Assembly: GCF_051014445.1 (NCBI RefSeq)
Contig: NW_027488366.1
Span: 12,108,001-12,172,000 of the forward strand
DNA length: 64,000 bases
Reading direction: 5' to 3'
From: Colletes latitarsis
Lineage: Eukaryota; Arthropoda; Insecta; Hymenoptera; Colletidae
The translations under genes were made by a program, and so were the position numbers. The notes beneath the pieces were generated by a model. It made no database searches. It was given only the letters and a program-made list of their open reading frames with translations, and was not told the origin of the DNA. This document shows, in pieces, positions 29,801 to 40,976 of this stretch (position 1 is its first letter; each line of letters starts with the position of its first letter).

Positions 29801-30150
29801 TAGGTCTGGGATAGGTCTAGGATTTGCCCTGATCAGACTCATACTTTCGCATTCTTCACATACTTGTTGAACGGATCCTGGGTTTTTTCTGGTTTGGATC
29901 ACATAGTAATGTGGTACCACACTGAAACAGTCGATTAAACCAGGTTTCGATCAATATTTTTGAGGATAACGCATGTTAGGTCTAGGTTAGGCCTGGGATT
30001 TTCACTCATCAGACTCATACTTTCGCATTCTTCACATACTTGTTGAACGGATCCTGGGTTTTTTCTGGTTTGGATCACGTAGCAATGTGGGACCACACTG
30101 AAGCAATCAATTAAACCTGGTCTTGATAAATATTTTAGAGGATAACGCAT
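14812..30150 (+). repeat. Long higher-order repeat series of 16, 26 and 29 monomers
   Basis: A distinctive monomer (GAGGAAAACACATG form) lies at 14812, 17631, 22210 and 27317, spaced 2819, 4579 and 5107 bp apart (16, 26 and 29 monomers). About 18.7-22.1 kb matches 23.5-26.9 kb at offset 4755 (27 monomers). About 22.2-26.8 kb matches 27.3-30.1 kb at offset 5107. Identity is nearly complete by eye (for example one C/T difference at 20671 over kilobases). The 26-to-29 change is one monomer gained near 23268 and two near the end of the unit. The third copy breaks off near 30150. Confidence 0.87.
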
Positions 30151-31539
30151 GTTAGGTCTGGGTTAGGTCCTGGATTTGCTCTCGTCAGGCTCATACTTTC
30201 GCATATTTCTCATACTTGATGGCTAGATCCTGGGCTTTTTCTGGATTGCATCACGTGGTAATGAAGTACAACACTGAAACAGTCAATTAAACCTGGTTTC
30301 CATCAATATCTTAGAGGACAACGCAAGTTAGGTCTGGCATAGGTCTGGGATTCGCCCTCATCAGGCTCACAGTTTCGCGTTTTTCACATACTTGTTGAAC
30401 AGATCCTGGGTTTTTTCTGGTTTGGATCACGAAGTAGTGTGGTACCACACTGAAACAGTCCATTAAACCTGGTTTCGCTCATTATTTTAGAGGATAACGC
30501 ATGCTAGGTCTAGGTTAGGTCTGGGATTTGCTCTCATCAGGCTCATTCTTTCGCATATTTCTCATACTTGATGGCTAGATCCTGGGCTTTTTCTGGATTG
30601 CCTCACGTAGTAATGTAGTACCACACTGAAACAGTCAATGAAACCTGGTTTCCATCAATATTTTAGAGGACAACGCAAGTTAGGTCTTGGTAAGGCCTGA
30701 GATTTTCTCTGATCAGGCTCATACATTCGCATTCTTCACATACTTGTTGAACGGATCCTGGGTTTTTTCTGGTTTGGATCACGTAGTAATGTGGTACCAC
30801 ACTGATACATTCTATTAAACCTGGTCTTGATAAATATTTTAGAGGATAACGCATGTTAGGTCTGGGTTACGTCTAGGATTTGCCCTCATCTGGCTCATAC
30901 TTTCGCATATTTCTCATACTTCATGGCTAGATCCTGGGCTGTTTCTGAATTGTATCACGTAGTAATGTGGTACCACGCTGAAACAGTCAATTAAACCTGG
31001 TTTCAATCAATATTTTAGAGGATAACGCAAGTTAGGTCTGGGATAGGTCTAGGATTTGCCCTCATCAGGCTCTTACTATCGCATATTTCTCATACTTCAT
31101 GGTTAGATCCTGGGCTATTTCTGGATTGGATCACGTAGTAAAGTGGTACCACACTGAAACATTCAATGAAACCTGTTCTGGATAAATATTTTAGAGGATA
31201 ACGCATCTTAGGTCTGGGTTAGGTCTAGGATTTGCCCTCATCAGGCTCATACTTTCGCATATTTCTCATACTTCATGGCTAGATCCTTGGCTATTTCTGG
31301 ATTGGATCACGTAGTAAAGTGGTACCACACTGAAACATTCAATGAAACCTGGTCTGGATAAATATTTTAGAGGATAACGCATCTTAGGTCTGGGTTAGGT
31401 CCAAGATTTGCCCACATCAGACTCATACTTTCGCACATTTCTCATACTTCATGGCTAGATCCTGGGCTATTTCTGGATTGGATCACGTAGTAATGTGGTA
31501 CCACACTGAAACAGTCGATTAAACCTGGTTTCGATCAAT

Positions 31540-34500
31540 ATTTTAGAGGAAAACGCAAGTTAAGTCTGGGATTGGTCTGTGATTTGACCTCATCAGACTC
31601 ATACATTCGCATATTTCTCATACTTCATGGCTAGATCCTGGGCTATTTCTGGATTGGATCACGTAGTAATGCGGTACCACACTGAAACAGTCAATTAAAC
31701 CTGGTTTCGATCAATATTTTAGAGGATAACGCATGTTAGGTCTGGGTTAGGTCTAGGATTTGCCCTCATCAGGCTCATACCTTCGGATATTTCTCATACT
31801 TCATGGCTAGATCCTGGGCTATTTCTGGATTGGATCACGTAGTAAGGTGGTACCACGCTGAAACAGTCAATTAAACCTGGTTTCGCTCAATATTTTAGAG
31901 GATAACGCATGTTAGGTCTAGGTCAGGCCTGGTTTTTTCACTCATCAGACTCATACTTTCGCATTCTTCACATACTAGTTGAACAGATCCTGGGTTTTTT
32001 CTGGTTTGGATCCCGTAGTAGTGTGGTACCACACTGAAACAGTCCATTAAACCTGGTTTCGCTCAATATTTTAGAGGATAACGCATGTTAGGTCTAGGTA
32101 AGGCCTGCTTTTTTCACTCATCAGACTCATACTTTCGCATTCTTCACATACTTGTTGAACGGATCCTGGGTTTTTTCTGGTTTGGATCACGTAGTAATGT
32201 GACTCTACACTGAAACAATCAATTAAACCTATTCTTGATAAATATTTTAGTGGATAACGCATGTTAGGTCTGGGATAGGTCTGGGATTTGCCCTCATCAG
32301 GCTCATACTTTCGCACACTTGACATACTCGTTGAACAGATCCTGCATTATTTTCTGGTTTGGATCACATAGTAATGTGGTACCACACTGAAACATTCAAT
32401 TAAACCTGGTCTTGATAAATATTTTAGAGGATGACGCATGTTAGGTCTGGGTTAGGTCTAGGATTTGCCCTCATCAGGCTCATACTTTCGCATATTTCTC
32501 ATACTTCAAGGCTAGATCCTGGGCTATTTCTGAATTGGATCACGTAGTAAAGTGGTACCACACTGAAACATTCAATGAAACCTGTTCTGGATAAATATTT
32601 TAGAGGATAACGCATCTTAGGTCTGGGTTAGGTCTAGGATTTGCCCTCATCAGGCTCATACTTTCGCATATTTCTCATACTTCATGGCTAGATCCTTGGC
32701 TATTTCTGGATTGGATCACGTAGTAAAGTGGTACCACACTGAAACATTCAATGAAACCTGGTCTGGATAAATATTTTAGAGGATAACGCATCTTAGGTCT
32801 GGGTTAGGTCCAAGATTTGCCCACATCAGACTCATACTTTCGCACATTTCTCATACTTCATGGCTAGATCCTGGGCTATTTCTGGATTGGATCACGTAGT
32901 AATGTGGTACCACACTGAAACAGTCAATTAAACCTGGTATCGATCAATATTTTAGAGGATAACGCAAGTTAGATCTGGGATAGGTCTGGGATTTGCCCTC
33001 ATCAGGCTCATACTTTCGCGTTTTTCACATACTTGTTGAACAGATCCTGGGTTTTTTCTGGTTTGGATCACGTAGTAATATGGGTACACACTGATACAAT
33101 CAACTAAACCTGGTGTTGATAAATATTTTAGAGGATAACGCATGTTATGTCTGGGATAGGTCTGGGGTTTGCCCTCATCAGACTCATACTTTCGCACACT
33201 TCACATACTCGTTGAACAGATCCTGGGTTATTTTCTGGTTTGGATCACATAGTAATGTGGTACCAAACTGAAACAGTCAGTTAAACCTAGTTTCGATCAA
33301 TATTTTAGAGGATAACGCAAGTTAGGTCTGGGATAGGTGTGGGATTTGCCCTCATCAGACTCATACTTACGCACACTTCACATACTTGTTGAACAGATCC
33401 TGGGTTTTTTCTGGTTTGGATCACATAGTAATGTGGTACCAAACTGAAACAGTCGATTAAACCAGGTTTCGATAAATATTTTAGAGGATAACGCATGTTA
33501 GGTCTGGGATAGGTCTGGGATTTTCACTCATCAGACTCATACTTTCGCATTCTTCTCATACTTGTTGAACAAGATCCTGGGTTTTTTCTGGTTTGGATCA
33601 CGTAGTAGTGTGGTACCGCACTGAAACAGTCGATTAAACCTGGTTTCGATCAATATTTTAGAGGAAAACGCAAGTTAAGTCTGGGATTGGTCTGTGATTT
33701 GACCTCATCAGACTCATACATTCGCATATTTCTCATACTTCATGGCTAGATCCTGGGCTATTTCTGGATTGGATCACGTAGTAATGCGGTACCACACTGA
33801 AACAGTCAATTAAACCTGGTTTCGATCAATATTTTAGAGGATAACGCATGTTAGGTCTGGGTTAGGTCTAGGATTTGCCCTCATCAGGCTCATACTTTCG
33901 CATATTTCTCATACTTCATGGCTAGATCCTGGGCTATTTCTGGATTGGATCACGTAGTAAGGTGGTACCACACTGAAACATTCAATGAAACCTGGTCTGG
34001 ATAAATATTTTAGAGGACAACGCAAGTTAGGTCTTGGTAAGGCCTGAGATTTTCACTGATCAGACTTATACATTCGCATTCTTCACATACTAGTTGAACA
34101 GATCCTGGGTTTTTTCTGGTTTGGATCCCGTAGTAGTGTGGTACCACACTGAAACAGTCCATTAAACCTGGTTTCGCTCAATATTTTAGAGGATAACGCA
34201 TGTTAGGTCTAGGTCAGGCCTGGTTTTTTCACTCATCAGACTCATACTTTCGCATTCTTCACATACTTGTTGAACGGATCCTGGGTTTTTTCTGGTTTGG
34301 GTCACGTAGTAATGTGGGACCACACTGAAACAGTCAATTAAACCTGGTTTCGACCAATATTTTAGAGAATAATTCATGTTGGGTCTAGGTTAGGTCTGGG
34401 ATTTGCTCTCATCAGGCTCATACTTTCGCGCACTTCACATACTTGTTGAACGGATCCTGGGTTTTTTCTGGTTTGGATCACGTAGTAGTGTGGTACCACA

Positions 34501-37500
34501 CTGAAACAGTCCATTAACCCTGGTTTCGCTCAATATTTTAGACGATAACGCATGTTAGGTCTAGGTCAGGCCTGGGATTTTCACTCATCAGACTCATACT
34601 TTCGCATTCTTCACATACTTGTTGAACGGATCCTGGGTTTTTTCTGGTTTGGATCACGTAGTAATGTGGGTCCACACTGAAACAATCAATTAAACCTATT
34701 CTTGATAAATATTTTAGAGGATAACGCATGTTAGGTCTGGGATAGGTCTGGGATTTGCCCTCATCAGGCTCATACTTTCGCACACTTCACCTACTCGTTG
34801 AACAGATCCTGCGTTATTTTCTGGTTTGGATCACATAGTAATGTGGTACCACACTGAAACATTCAATTAAACCTGGTCTTGATAAATATTTTAGAGGATG
34901 ACGCATGTTAGGTCTGGGTTAGGTCTAGGATTTGCCCTCATCAGGCTCATACTTTCGCATATTTCTCATACTTCAAGGCTAGATCCTGGGCTATTTCTGA
35001 ATTGGATCACGTAGTAAAGTGGTACCACACTGAAACATTCAATGAAACCTGGTCTGGATAAATATTTTAGAGGACAACGCATCTTAGGTCTGGGATAGGT
35101 CTAAGATTTGCCCTCATCAGGCTCACAGTTTCGCGTTTTTCATATACTTGTTGATCAGATCCTGGATTTTTTCTGGTTTGGATCACGAAGTAGTGTGGTA
35201 CCACACTGAAACCGTCCATTAAACCTGGTTTCGCTCATTATTTTAGAGGATAACGCATGTTAGGTCTAGGTTAGGTCTGGGATTTGCTCTCATCCGGCTC
35301 ATTCTTTCGCATATTTCTCATACTTGATGGCTAGATCCTGGGCTCTTTCTGGATTGCATCACGTAGTAATGTAGTACCACACTGAAACAGTCAATGAAAC
35401 CCGGTTTCCGTCAATATTTTAGAGGACAACGCAAGTTAGGTCTAGGTAAGGCCTGAGATTTTCACTGATCAGGCTCATACATTCGCATTCTTCACATACT
35501 TGTTGAACGGATCCTGGGTTTTTTCTGGTTTGGATCACGTAGTAATGTGGTACCACACTGAAACATTCTATTAAACCTGGTCTTGTTAAATATTTTAGAG
35601 GATAACGCATGTTAGGTCTGGGTTACGTCTAGGATTTGCCCTCATCAGGCTCATACTTTCGCATATTTCTCATACTTCATGGCTAGATCCTGGGCTGTTT
35701 CTGCATTGTTTCACGTAGTAATGTGGTACCACGCTGAAACAGTCAATTAAACCTGGTTTCGATCAATATTTTAGAGGATAACGCATGTTTGGTCTGGGTT
35801 AGGTCTAAGATTTGCCCTCATCAGGCTCATACTTTCGCACACTTCACATACTCGTTGAACAGATCCTGGGTTATTTTCTGGTTTGGATCACATAGTAATG
35901 TGGTACCAAACTGAAACAGTCGGTTAAACCTAGTTTCGATAAATATTTTAGAGGATAACGCATGTTAGGTCTGGGATAGGTCTGGGATTTTCACTCATCA
36001 GACTCATACTTTCGCATTCTTCTCATAATTGTTGAACAAGATCCTGGGTTCTTTCTGGTTTGGATCACGTAGTAGTGTGGTACCGCACTGAAACAGTCGA
36101 TTAAACCTGGTTTCGATCAATATTTTAGAGGAAAACGCAAGTTAAGTCTGGGATTGGTCTGTGATTTGACCTCATCAGACTCATACATTCGCATATTTCT
36201 CATACTTCATGGCTAGATCCTGGGCTATTTCTGGATTGGATCACGTAGTAATGCGGTACCACACTGAAACAGTCAATTAAACCTGGTTTCGATCAATATT
36301 TTAGAGGATAACGCATGTTTGGTCTGGGTTAGGTCTAGGATTTGCCCTCATCAGGCTCATACTTTCGCATATTTCTCATACTTCATGGCTAGATCCTGGG
36401 CTATTTCTGGATTGGATCACGTAGTAAGGTGGTACCACACTGAAACATTCAATGAAACCTGGTCTGGATAAATATTTTAGAGGACAACGCAAGTTAGGTC
36501 TTGGTAAGGCCTGAGATTTTCACTGATCAGACTCATACATTCGCATTCTTCACATACTAGTTGAACAGATCCTGGGTTTTTTCTGGTTTGGATCCCGTAG
36601 TAGTGTGGTACCACACTGAAACAGTCCATTAAACCTGGTTTCGCTCAATATTTTAGAGGATAACGCATGTTAGGTCTAGGTCAGGCCTGGTTTTTTCACT
36701 CATCAGACTCATACTTTCGCATTCTTCACATACTTGTTGAACGGATCCTGGGTTTTTTCTGGTTTGGGTCACGTAGTAATGTGGGACCACACTGAAACAG
36801 TCAATTAAACCTGGTTTCGACCAATATTTTAGAGAATAATTCATGTTGGGTCTAGGTTAGGTCTGGGATTTGCTCTCATCAGGCTCATACTTTCGCGCAC
36901 TTCACATACTTGTTGAACGGATCCTGGGTTTTTTCTGGTTTGGATCACGTAGTAGTGTGGTACCACACTGAAACAGTCCATTAACCCTGGTTTCGCTCAA
37001 TATTTTAGACGATAACGCATGTTAGGTCTAGGTCAGGCCTGGGATTTTCACTCATTAGACTCATACTTTCGCATTCTTCACATACTTGTTGAACGGATCC
37101 TGGGTTTTTTCTGGTTTGGATCACGTAGTAATGTGACTCCACACTGAAACAATCAATTAAACCTATTCTTGATAAATATTTTAGAGGATAACGCATGTTA
37201 GGTCTGGGATAGGTCTGGGATTTGCCCTCATCAGGCTCATACTTTCGCACACTTCACATACTCGTTGAACAGATCCTGCGTTATTTTCTGGTTTGGATCA
37301 CATAGTAATGTGGTACCACACTGAAACATTCAATTAAACCTGGTCTTGATAAATATTTTAGAGGATGACGCATGTTAGGTCTGGGTTAGGTCTAGGATTT
37401 GCCCTCATCATGCTCATACTTTCGCATATTTCTCATACTTCAAGGCTAGATCCTGGGCTATTTCTGAATTGGATCACGTAGTAAAGTGGTACCACACTGA

Positions 37501-38130
37501 AACATTCAATGAAACCTGTTCTGGATAAATATTTTAGAGGATAACGCATCTTAGGTCTGGGTTAGGTCTAGGATTTGCCCTCATCAGGCTCATACTTTCG
37601 CATATTTCTCATACTTCATGGCTAGATCCTTGGCTATTTCTGGATTGGATCACGTAGTAAAGTGGTACCACACTGAAACATTCAATGAAACCTGGTCTGG
37701 ATAAATATTTTAGAGAATAACGCATCTTAGGTCTGGGTTAGGTCCAAGATTTGCCCACATCAGACTCATACTTTCGCACATTTCTCATACTTCATGGCTA
37801 GATCCTGGGCTATTTCTGGATTGGATCACGTAGTAATGTGGTACCACACTGAAACAGTCAATTAAACCTGGTATCGATCAATATTTTAGAGGATAACGCA
37901 AGTTAGATCTGGGATAGGTCTGGGATTTGCCCTCATCAGGCTCATACTTTCGCGTTTTTCACATACTTGTTGAACAGATCCTGGGTTTTTTCTGGTTTGG
38001 ATCACGTAGTAATATGGGTACACACTGATACAATCAACTAAACCTGGTCTTGATAAATATTTTAGAGGATAACGCATGTTAGGTCTGGGATAGGTCTGGG
38101 ATTTGCCCTTATCAGGCTCATACTTTCGCA
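31540..38130 (+). repeat. 14-monomer higher-order repeat region (2467-bp period)
   Basis: Marked monomers recur at 32071, 34538 and 37005, each step being 2467 bp (14 monomers), and at 34186 and 36653. The variant GAGGAAAACGCAAGTTAAG recurs near 31544, 33661 and 36128. The first of those intervals is two monomers shorter, so copies differ by whole-monomer gain or loss. The limits are approximate. Confidence 0.82.
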
Positions 38131-38312
38131 CACTTCACCTACTCGTTGAACAGATCCTGCGTTATTTTCTGGTTTGGATCACATAGTAATGTGGTACCAC
38201 ACTGAAACATTCAATTAAACCTGGTCTTGATAAATATTTTAGAGGATGACGCATGTTAGGTCTGGGTTAGGTCTAGGATTTGCCCTCATCAGGCTCATAC
38301 TTTCGCATATTT

Positions 38313-38317
38313 CTCAT
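38313..38317. repeat. Target-site duplication of the BEL/Pao element, left
   Basis: CTCAT directly precedes the first LTR and is repeated at 48162-48166. A 5-bp duplication fits integrase-mediated insertion of BEL/Pao elements. The site is the TTTCTCATAC part of a B-type monomer. Confidence 0.9.
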
Positions 38318-38422
38318 TGTTAGAATAGGGAGGTTTCAAATATTTTACTTGAACGCCTCGTCTATTCGGAGGTCCGGATCACGAGGGAAAGGACGTTGGA
38401 AATGTAGTAATTGCACGTTAGT

Positions 38423-38428
38423 TTTATT
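38423..38428 (-). promoter_or_regulatory. Candidate polyadenylation signal AATAAA in the 3' LTR
   Basis: TTTATT on the plus strand reads AATAAA in the direction of element transcription, 106 bp before the outer LTR end. A second AATAAA lies 36 bp upstream at 38459-38464. Either could end the genomic RNA; the cleavage site is not determinable by eye. Confidence 0.5.
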
Positions 38429-38458
38429 TTTCGCTTCGCCGAATTGTCGACGAAGCCG

Positions 38459-38464
38459 TTTATT
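38459..38464 (-). promoter_or_regulatory. Second candidate polyadenylation signal AATAAA in the 3' LTR
   Basis: TTTATT on the plus strand, the upstream one of two AATAAA hexamers in the LTR. The equivalent sites in the 5' LTR are 46588-46593 and 46624-46629. Confidence 0.45.
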
Positions 38465-39378
38465 TTGCACAGTTTTGTCAGGACGAACACAAAACACAAA
38501 CTCTTAACTTTAACTCGAACCGCCTGGACGTCTGGCCGGCGTCTGGCCAGAAAAAACCCCGCCGATGGGCCGTCTCCGTTCGGCGGTTCGCGTTGCTCTA
38601 TCCTGAAACAAAAGAGACGAGACTATGCGTAAATATCGAGTAACGTGAGTCACGTTGTCCGTCTCGTTCTAAGGTTCACGCGCTCTTGGTTGTGCTTGTC
38701 GCACTTGCGAGCGGGGAACTCGGCCGCCGCGTTACGCAGCTAAGCTAGTGGACTGTATGTGTGAACGTTCCCTTTAAACCAGGAAACGTTTGATTGCAGA
38801 TTTGGGAAACGAGAATCTATCTCGATTTTTCCCGACTGCTAATTTCGACTGTCGCCGGAGAGGTTAACAGAGGGAGGTTGTAAGGCTCCAACTATTTACC
38901 TGCTCCTCGGCCGTTTATCGTCCTCGTAATGCGTACGGGCACTGTGTGGTGCAGCACCTTTACAGCGCGTGCAGCGACTTATAATTATAGTGCGTACACC
39001 ACGGCGCTATACTGAGCGGTTCTACGCACAGGGTCCGTACACACTGGCGATGATTGAACAGCGCTCTAGCTGGTCGCCGGATGCCGGAACTCAAGTATTG
39101 TCCCGAACACCGACTGGAGGACGGTAATACCACCCAGGGTATGCACGCCACGAAGGCCCCTAAGGGTGGGTTTGCACCGTTCGACAGTCGAGAGGTTCGA
39201 GATTCAAATTCGAAACCTCGGACACGACCTCTGATTGCAGCGATACGTGTCTGATGTCAGACTGATGTGGACTATAGCCACCGCTGAATGGGAATTTCGG
39301 ATTATAATTCACGAAATTCTACAGTCGCTTTGATCTGGTCGAAACCCGACCTGATCTTTATCGAATTACACCGAGTTG

Positions 39379-39536
39379 CGAAAGGAATCACGGGAAGAGA
39401 TTGATTCACAATCCGTCCTCGTATTCGATTCCTTTCCTCGTTTACGATTTTTTAATTTAAATTGTGAACGGGTTACGGAAGGAGTCACGGTAAAAGATTG
39501 TTTTTACAATCCGTTCTCGTATGGAGTCCTTCCTAT
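39379..39536 (-). repeat. Two diverged tandem hairpins within the LTR
   Basis: A segment of about 60 bp at 39379-39440 is repeated in diverged form at 39476-39536, an offset of 97 bp. The first folds with AAAGGAATC (39381-39389) against GATTCCTTT (39427-39435) and an inner GATTG/CAATC stem. The second keeps GGAAGGA/TCCTTCC and an inner GATTGT-TTTT-ACAATC hairpin. The same pair is in the other LTR. Function is unknown; transcript structure or packaging are possibilities. Confidence 0.7.
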
Positions 39537-39998
39537 TCCACGTTCAGAATTTATTCGAAAAGTTCGAGTGACTCGTAACTATTCGAGAACTATGGAATGC
39601 CCGAGGAGCGGGGTCGTATGCCCATGTGCTCCCTGCCGGTTCCAGATTAAGAGTGACGGACGAGCACGGACAGTCAAAATGTTCGCTCGAAGGGTGAAAC
39701 CTCCGTAGAGCGGCGCTGTGAACGTTTTTTGAGTCCGTCTTTGTCTAATACAAAATTGTCGTACCTTCTCTAGACACGCGCGTCGAAACTTTCGTTTCGA
39801 AATTGAGCGTTACGTGATCGATCGCGTGAGGTCTCGAAAAAAACCCGAGAGCGGCTGTTTTTCTATCCCGTACTGTTTTCGCGTAGCGGACACGACGACC
39901 GAGGTACCTCTGGTCTTACGTACGCCGAAAAAACAATACCGGGTGACGAATTATATTTTACTCGAAAATACGTCGAATTAACGCGATATTTAAACATA

Positions 39999-40009
39999 CC
40001 GCCCCCCTT
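39999..40009 (-). other. Polypurine tract of the BEL/Pao element
   Basis: On the minus strand this reads AAGGGGGGCGG and ends 2 bases before the 3' LTR. In LTR elements, an RNase H-resistant purine run here primes plus-strand DNA synthesis. One C interrupts the run. The 104 bp between it and the preceding ORF hold no other recognised feature. Confidence 0.8.
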
Positions 40010-40113
40010 GCACGGTCCGTGCAATAATCCGGAGGAGCGGTAATTCGCGGTCACATGCAATCTACCGTAGAGAAGGTCGTTGTACACATAATTATATAAA
40101 TCAAAGTACTTAC

Positions 40114-40737
40114 TTAACGGCGAGCTAGGGCCCTTCTGCCCTCCAGTATTTGGAGGGTGGTTAAAACCGCCTCCTGGATGTCTCGCCGGTCCAGTATGTC
40201 CCGGTTGGAAGGCCTCTGTCGCCTCTGCCGACGCGTGGTGGGCTGCCGCTCTCTGGCTCGGTTGCCCCCAACCTCCAGTGCCCGTTCACGTGCTCCTCGT
40301 GAATTTTCCCCCCTTGGGGGTAAGGGAGCCGTGGTGCTGGTCCCCGGTGGTTGGTGCGCCGTCGTGGCGGCCGGCGTTGGCGGTATCGGGTCGACCGTTG
40401 ACCGGAAGTTGCAGGCAATTAAGCGCCCGCCTGGCGCCCACTTCAATCTGAAGTGCCCTCCAGGTACCTTACATTTGAGGCGCCGGGAGGTCCAGGGCAC
40501 ATGTGCCGGTACCCGGAGGACATCCTGTCCCAGATTAAGGATGAACTCCCGAGCTGGGCCAGGAATTTCCGGTGGCGTGGGTGTGGTCTCAGCCTGCGGG
40601 GCCTCCACTGGGCTTATGGCGGTCGGTAGCGGTCGCGACGTGTCGACCAGCTTCAGCAGCCGGTCGAACTGCTGATCGATCTCCGGGTCTCTGGTCGTCT
40701 CCACGATAGTTTTCACGCTTTCGTCTGAACTGGACAT
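40114..40737 (-). CDS. Unrecognised accessory ORF (ORF3) of the BEL/Pao element, 207 aa
   Basis: I do not recognise this protein. It is encoded in element sense between pol and the polypurine tract, 239 bp after the pol stop, where some BEL/Pao elements carry an env gene. It has no evident signal peptide or membrane segment. Residues 1-30 are acidic, 36-62 Pro/Thr-rich, and 85-115 form a compact Lys/Arg-, Gly- and Trp-containing core with CKVPGG and WAPGG motifs and two cysteines. Residues 116-145 are again Pro-rich, and 145-207 are very Arg-rich (RRQRRQRP), ending in a possible helix. This suggests a nucleic-acid-binding or nuclear protein, but that is inference. Its ATG is preceded by AAATTAAAA, and a TATA/initiator pair lies just upstream. 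Base composition is GC-rich relative to the LTRs. An overlapping antisense frame is taken as a shadow. Confidence 0.7.
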   Translation of the reverse strand: MSSSDESVKTIVETTRDPEIDQQFDRLLKLVDTSRPLPTAISPVEAPQAETTPTPPEIPGPAREFILNLGQDVLRVPAHVPWTSRRLKCKVPGGHFRLKWAPGGRLIACNFRSTVDPIPPTPAATTAHQPPGTSTTAPLPPRGENSRGARERALEVGGNRARERQPTTRRQRRQRPSNRDILDRRDIQEAVLTTLQILEGRRALARR

Positions 40738-40763
40738 TTTTAATTTTCCGCGTGTGACTTGGA

Positions 40764-40799
40764 ACTGAGCGAGTTCGGCCTACGGGTCCTGCTTTTAAA
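40764..40799 (-). promoter_or_regulatory. Candidate internal core promoter for ORF3 (TATA plus TCAGT initiator)
   Basis: On the minus strand CTTTAAAAGC lies at 40800-40791 and TCAGT at 40768-40764. Taking the A of TCAGT (40766) as +1, the TATA-like TTTAAAAG begins at -33, the normal spacing for arthropod promoters. Transcription from here would give a 5' UTR of 29 nt before the ATG at 40737. No clear downstream promoter element is visible at +28. The rest of the pol-to-ORF3 gap (40800-40976) shows nothing else I can name. Confidence 0.5.
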
Positions 40800-40976
40800 G
40801 CCTGGGACTCTCGCGAATTGCTCCCTTCCTTAATTGTTAACGGGATGGTAGGGAATAGATTCCCCTATCCTCGTTTTGTCACCACATACGCAGGACACGT
40901 GGTAATCAACACCGTTGTTATTACCACCAGCGGTTACCACATTCCTGTTTCTTTGTACCGCGGAATTCGGGATTTC

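Larger units (their letters stand above)
10077..38317 (+). repeat. 176-bp satellite array, block 2 (about 160 monomers)
   Basis: This is the longest satellite block, with the same monomer, orientation and subfamilies as block 1. It contains several nested higher-order repeats, listed separately. The rare GCAGTTTTAACATGC subfamily appears near 10648. I found no inverted monomers and no unrelated insertion in this 28 kb. The recurrent minus-strand frames of 63-81 codons are a by-product of the repeat: they begin at the ATG complementary to GATAACGCAT and end in the neighbouring monomer. No gene is supported. Confidence 0.97.
38318..39996 (-). repeat. 3' LTR of the BEL/Pao element
   Basis: The sequence runs TGTTAG...TAAACA on the plus strand, so it has TG...CA ends in either orientation. 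It matches 46483-48161 base for base at offset 8165 except at 38808 (A against G) and 38818 (T against G). It contains two AATAAA signals on the minus strand near its end and a pair of diverged hairpin repeats at 39379-39536. Open frames within it, up to 110 codons on the plus strand, are not recognisable proteins. Confidence 0.96.

Noticed and set aside
39192..39225. GGTTCGAGATTC-like segment in the LTR suggesting a tRNA T-arm
   Set aside because: No anticodon arm, D-arm or acceptor stem can be built around it; it is just a short imperfect inverted repeat.
39376..39708. 110-codon plus-strand frame in the LTR, repeated at 47541-47873
   Set aside because: It is conserved only because the LTRs are duplicates; antisense to the element and without recognisable features.
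40157..40675. 172-codon plus-strand frame opposite ORF3
   Set aside because: It is antisense to element transcription with no promoter or familiar motif; ORF3 has the better context.
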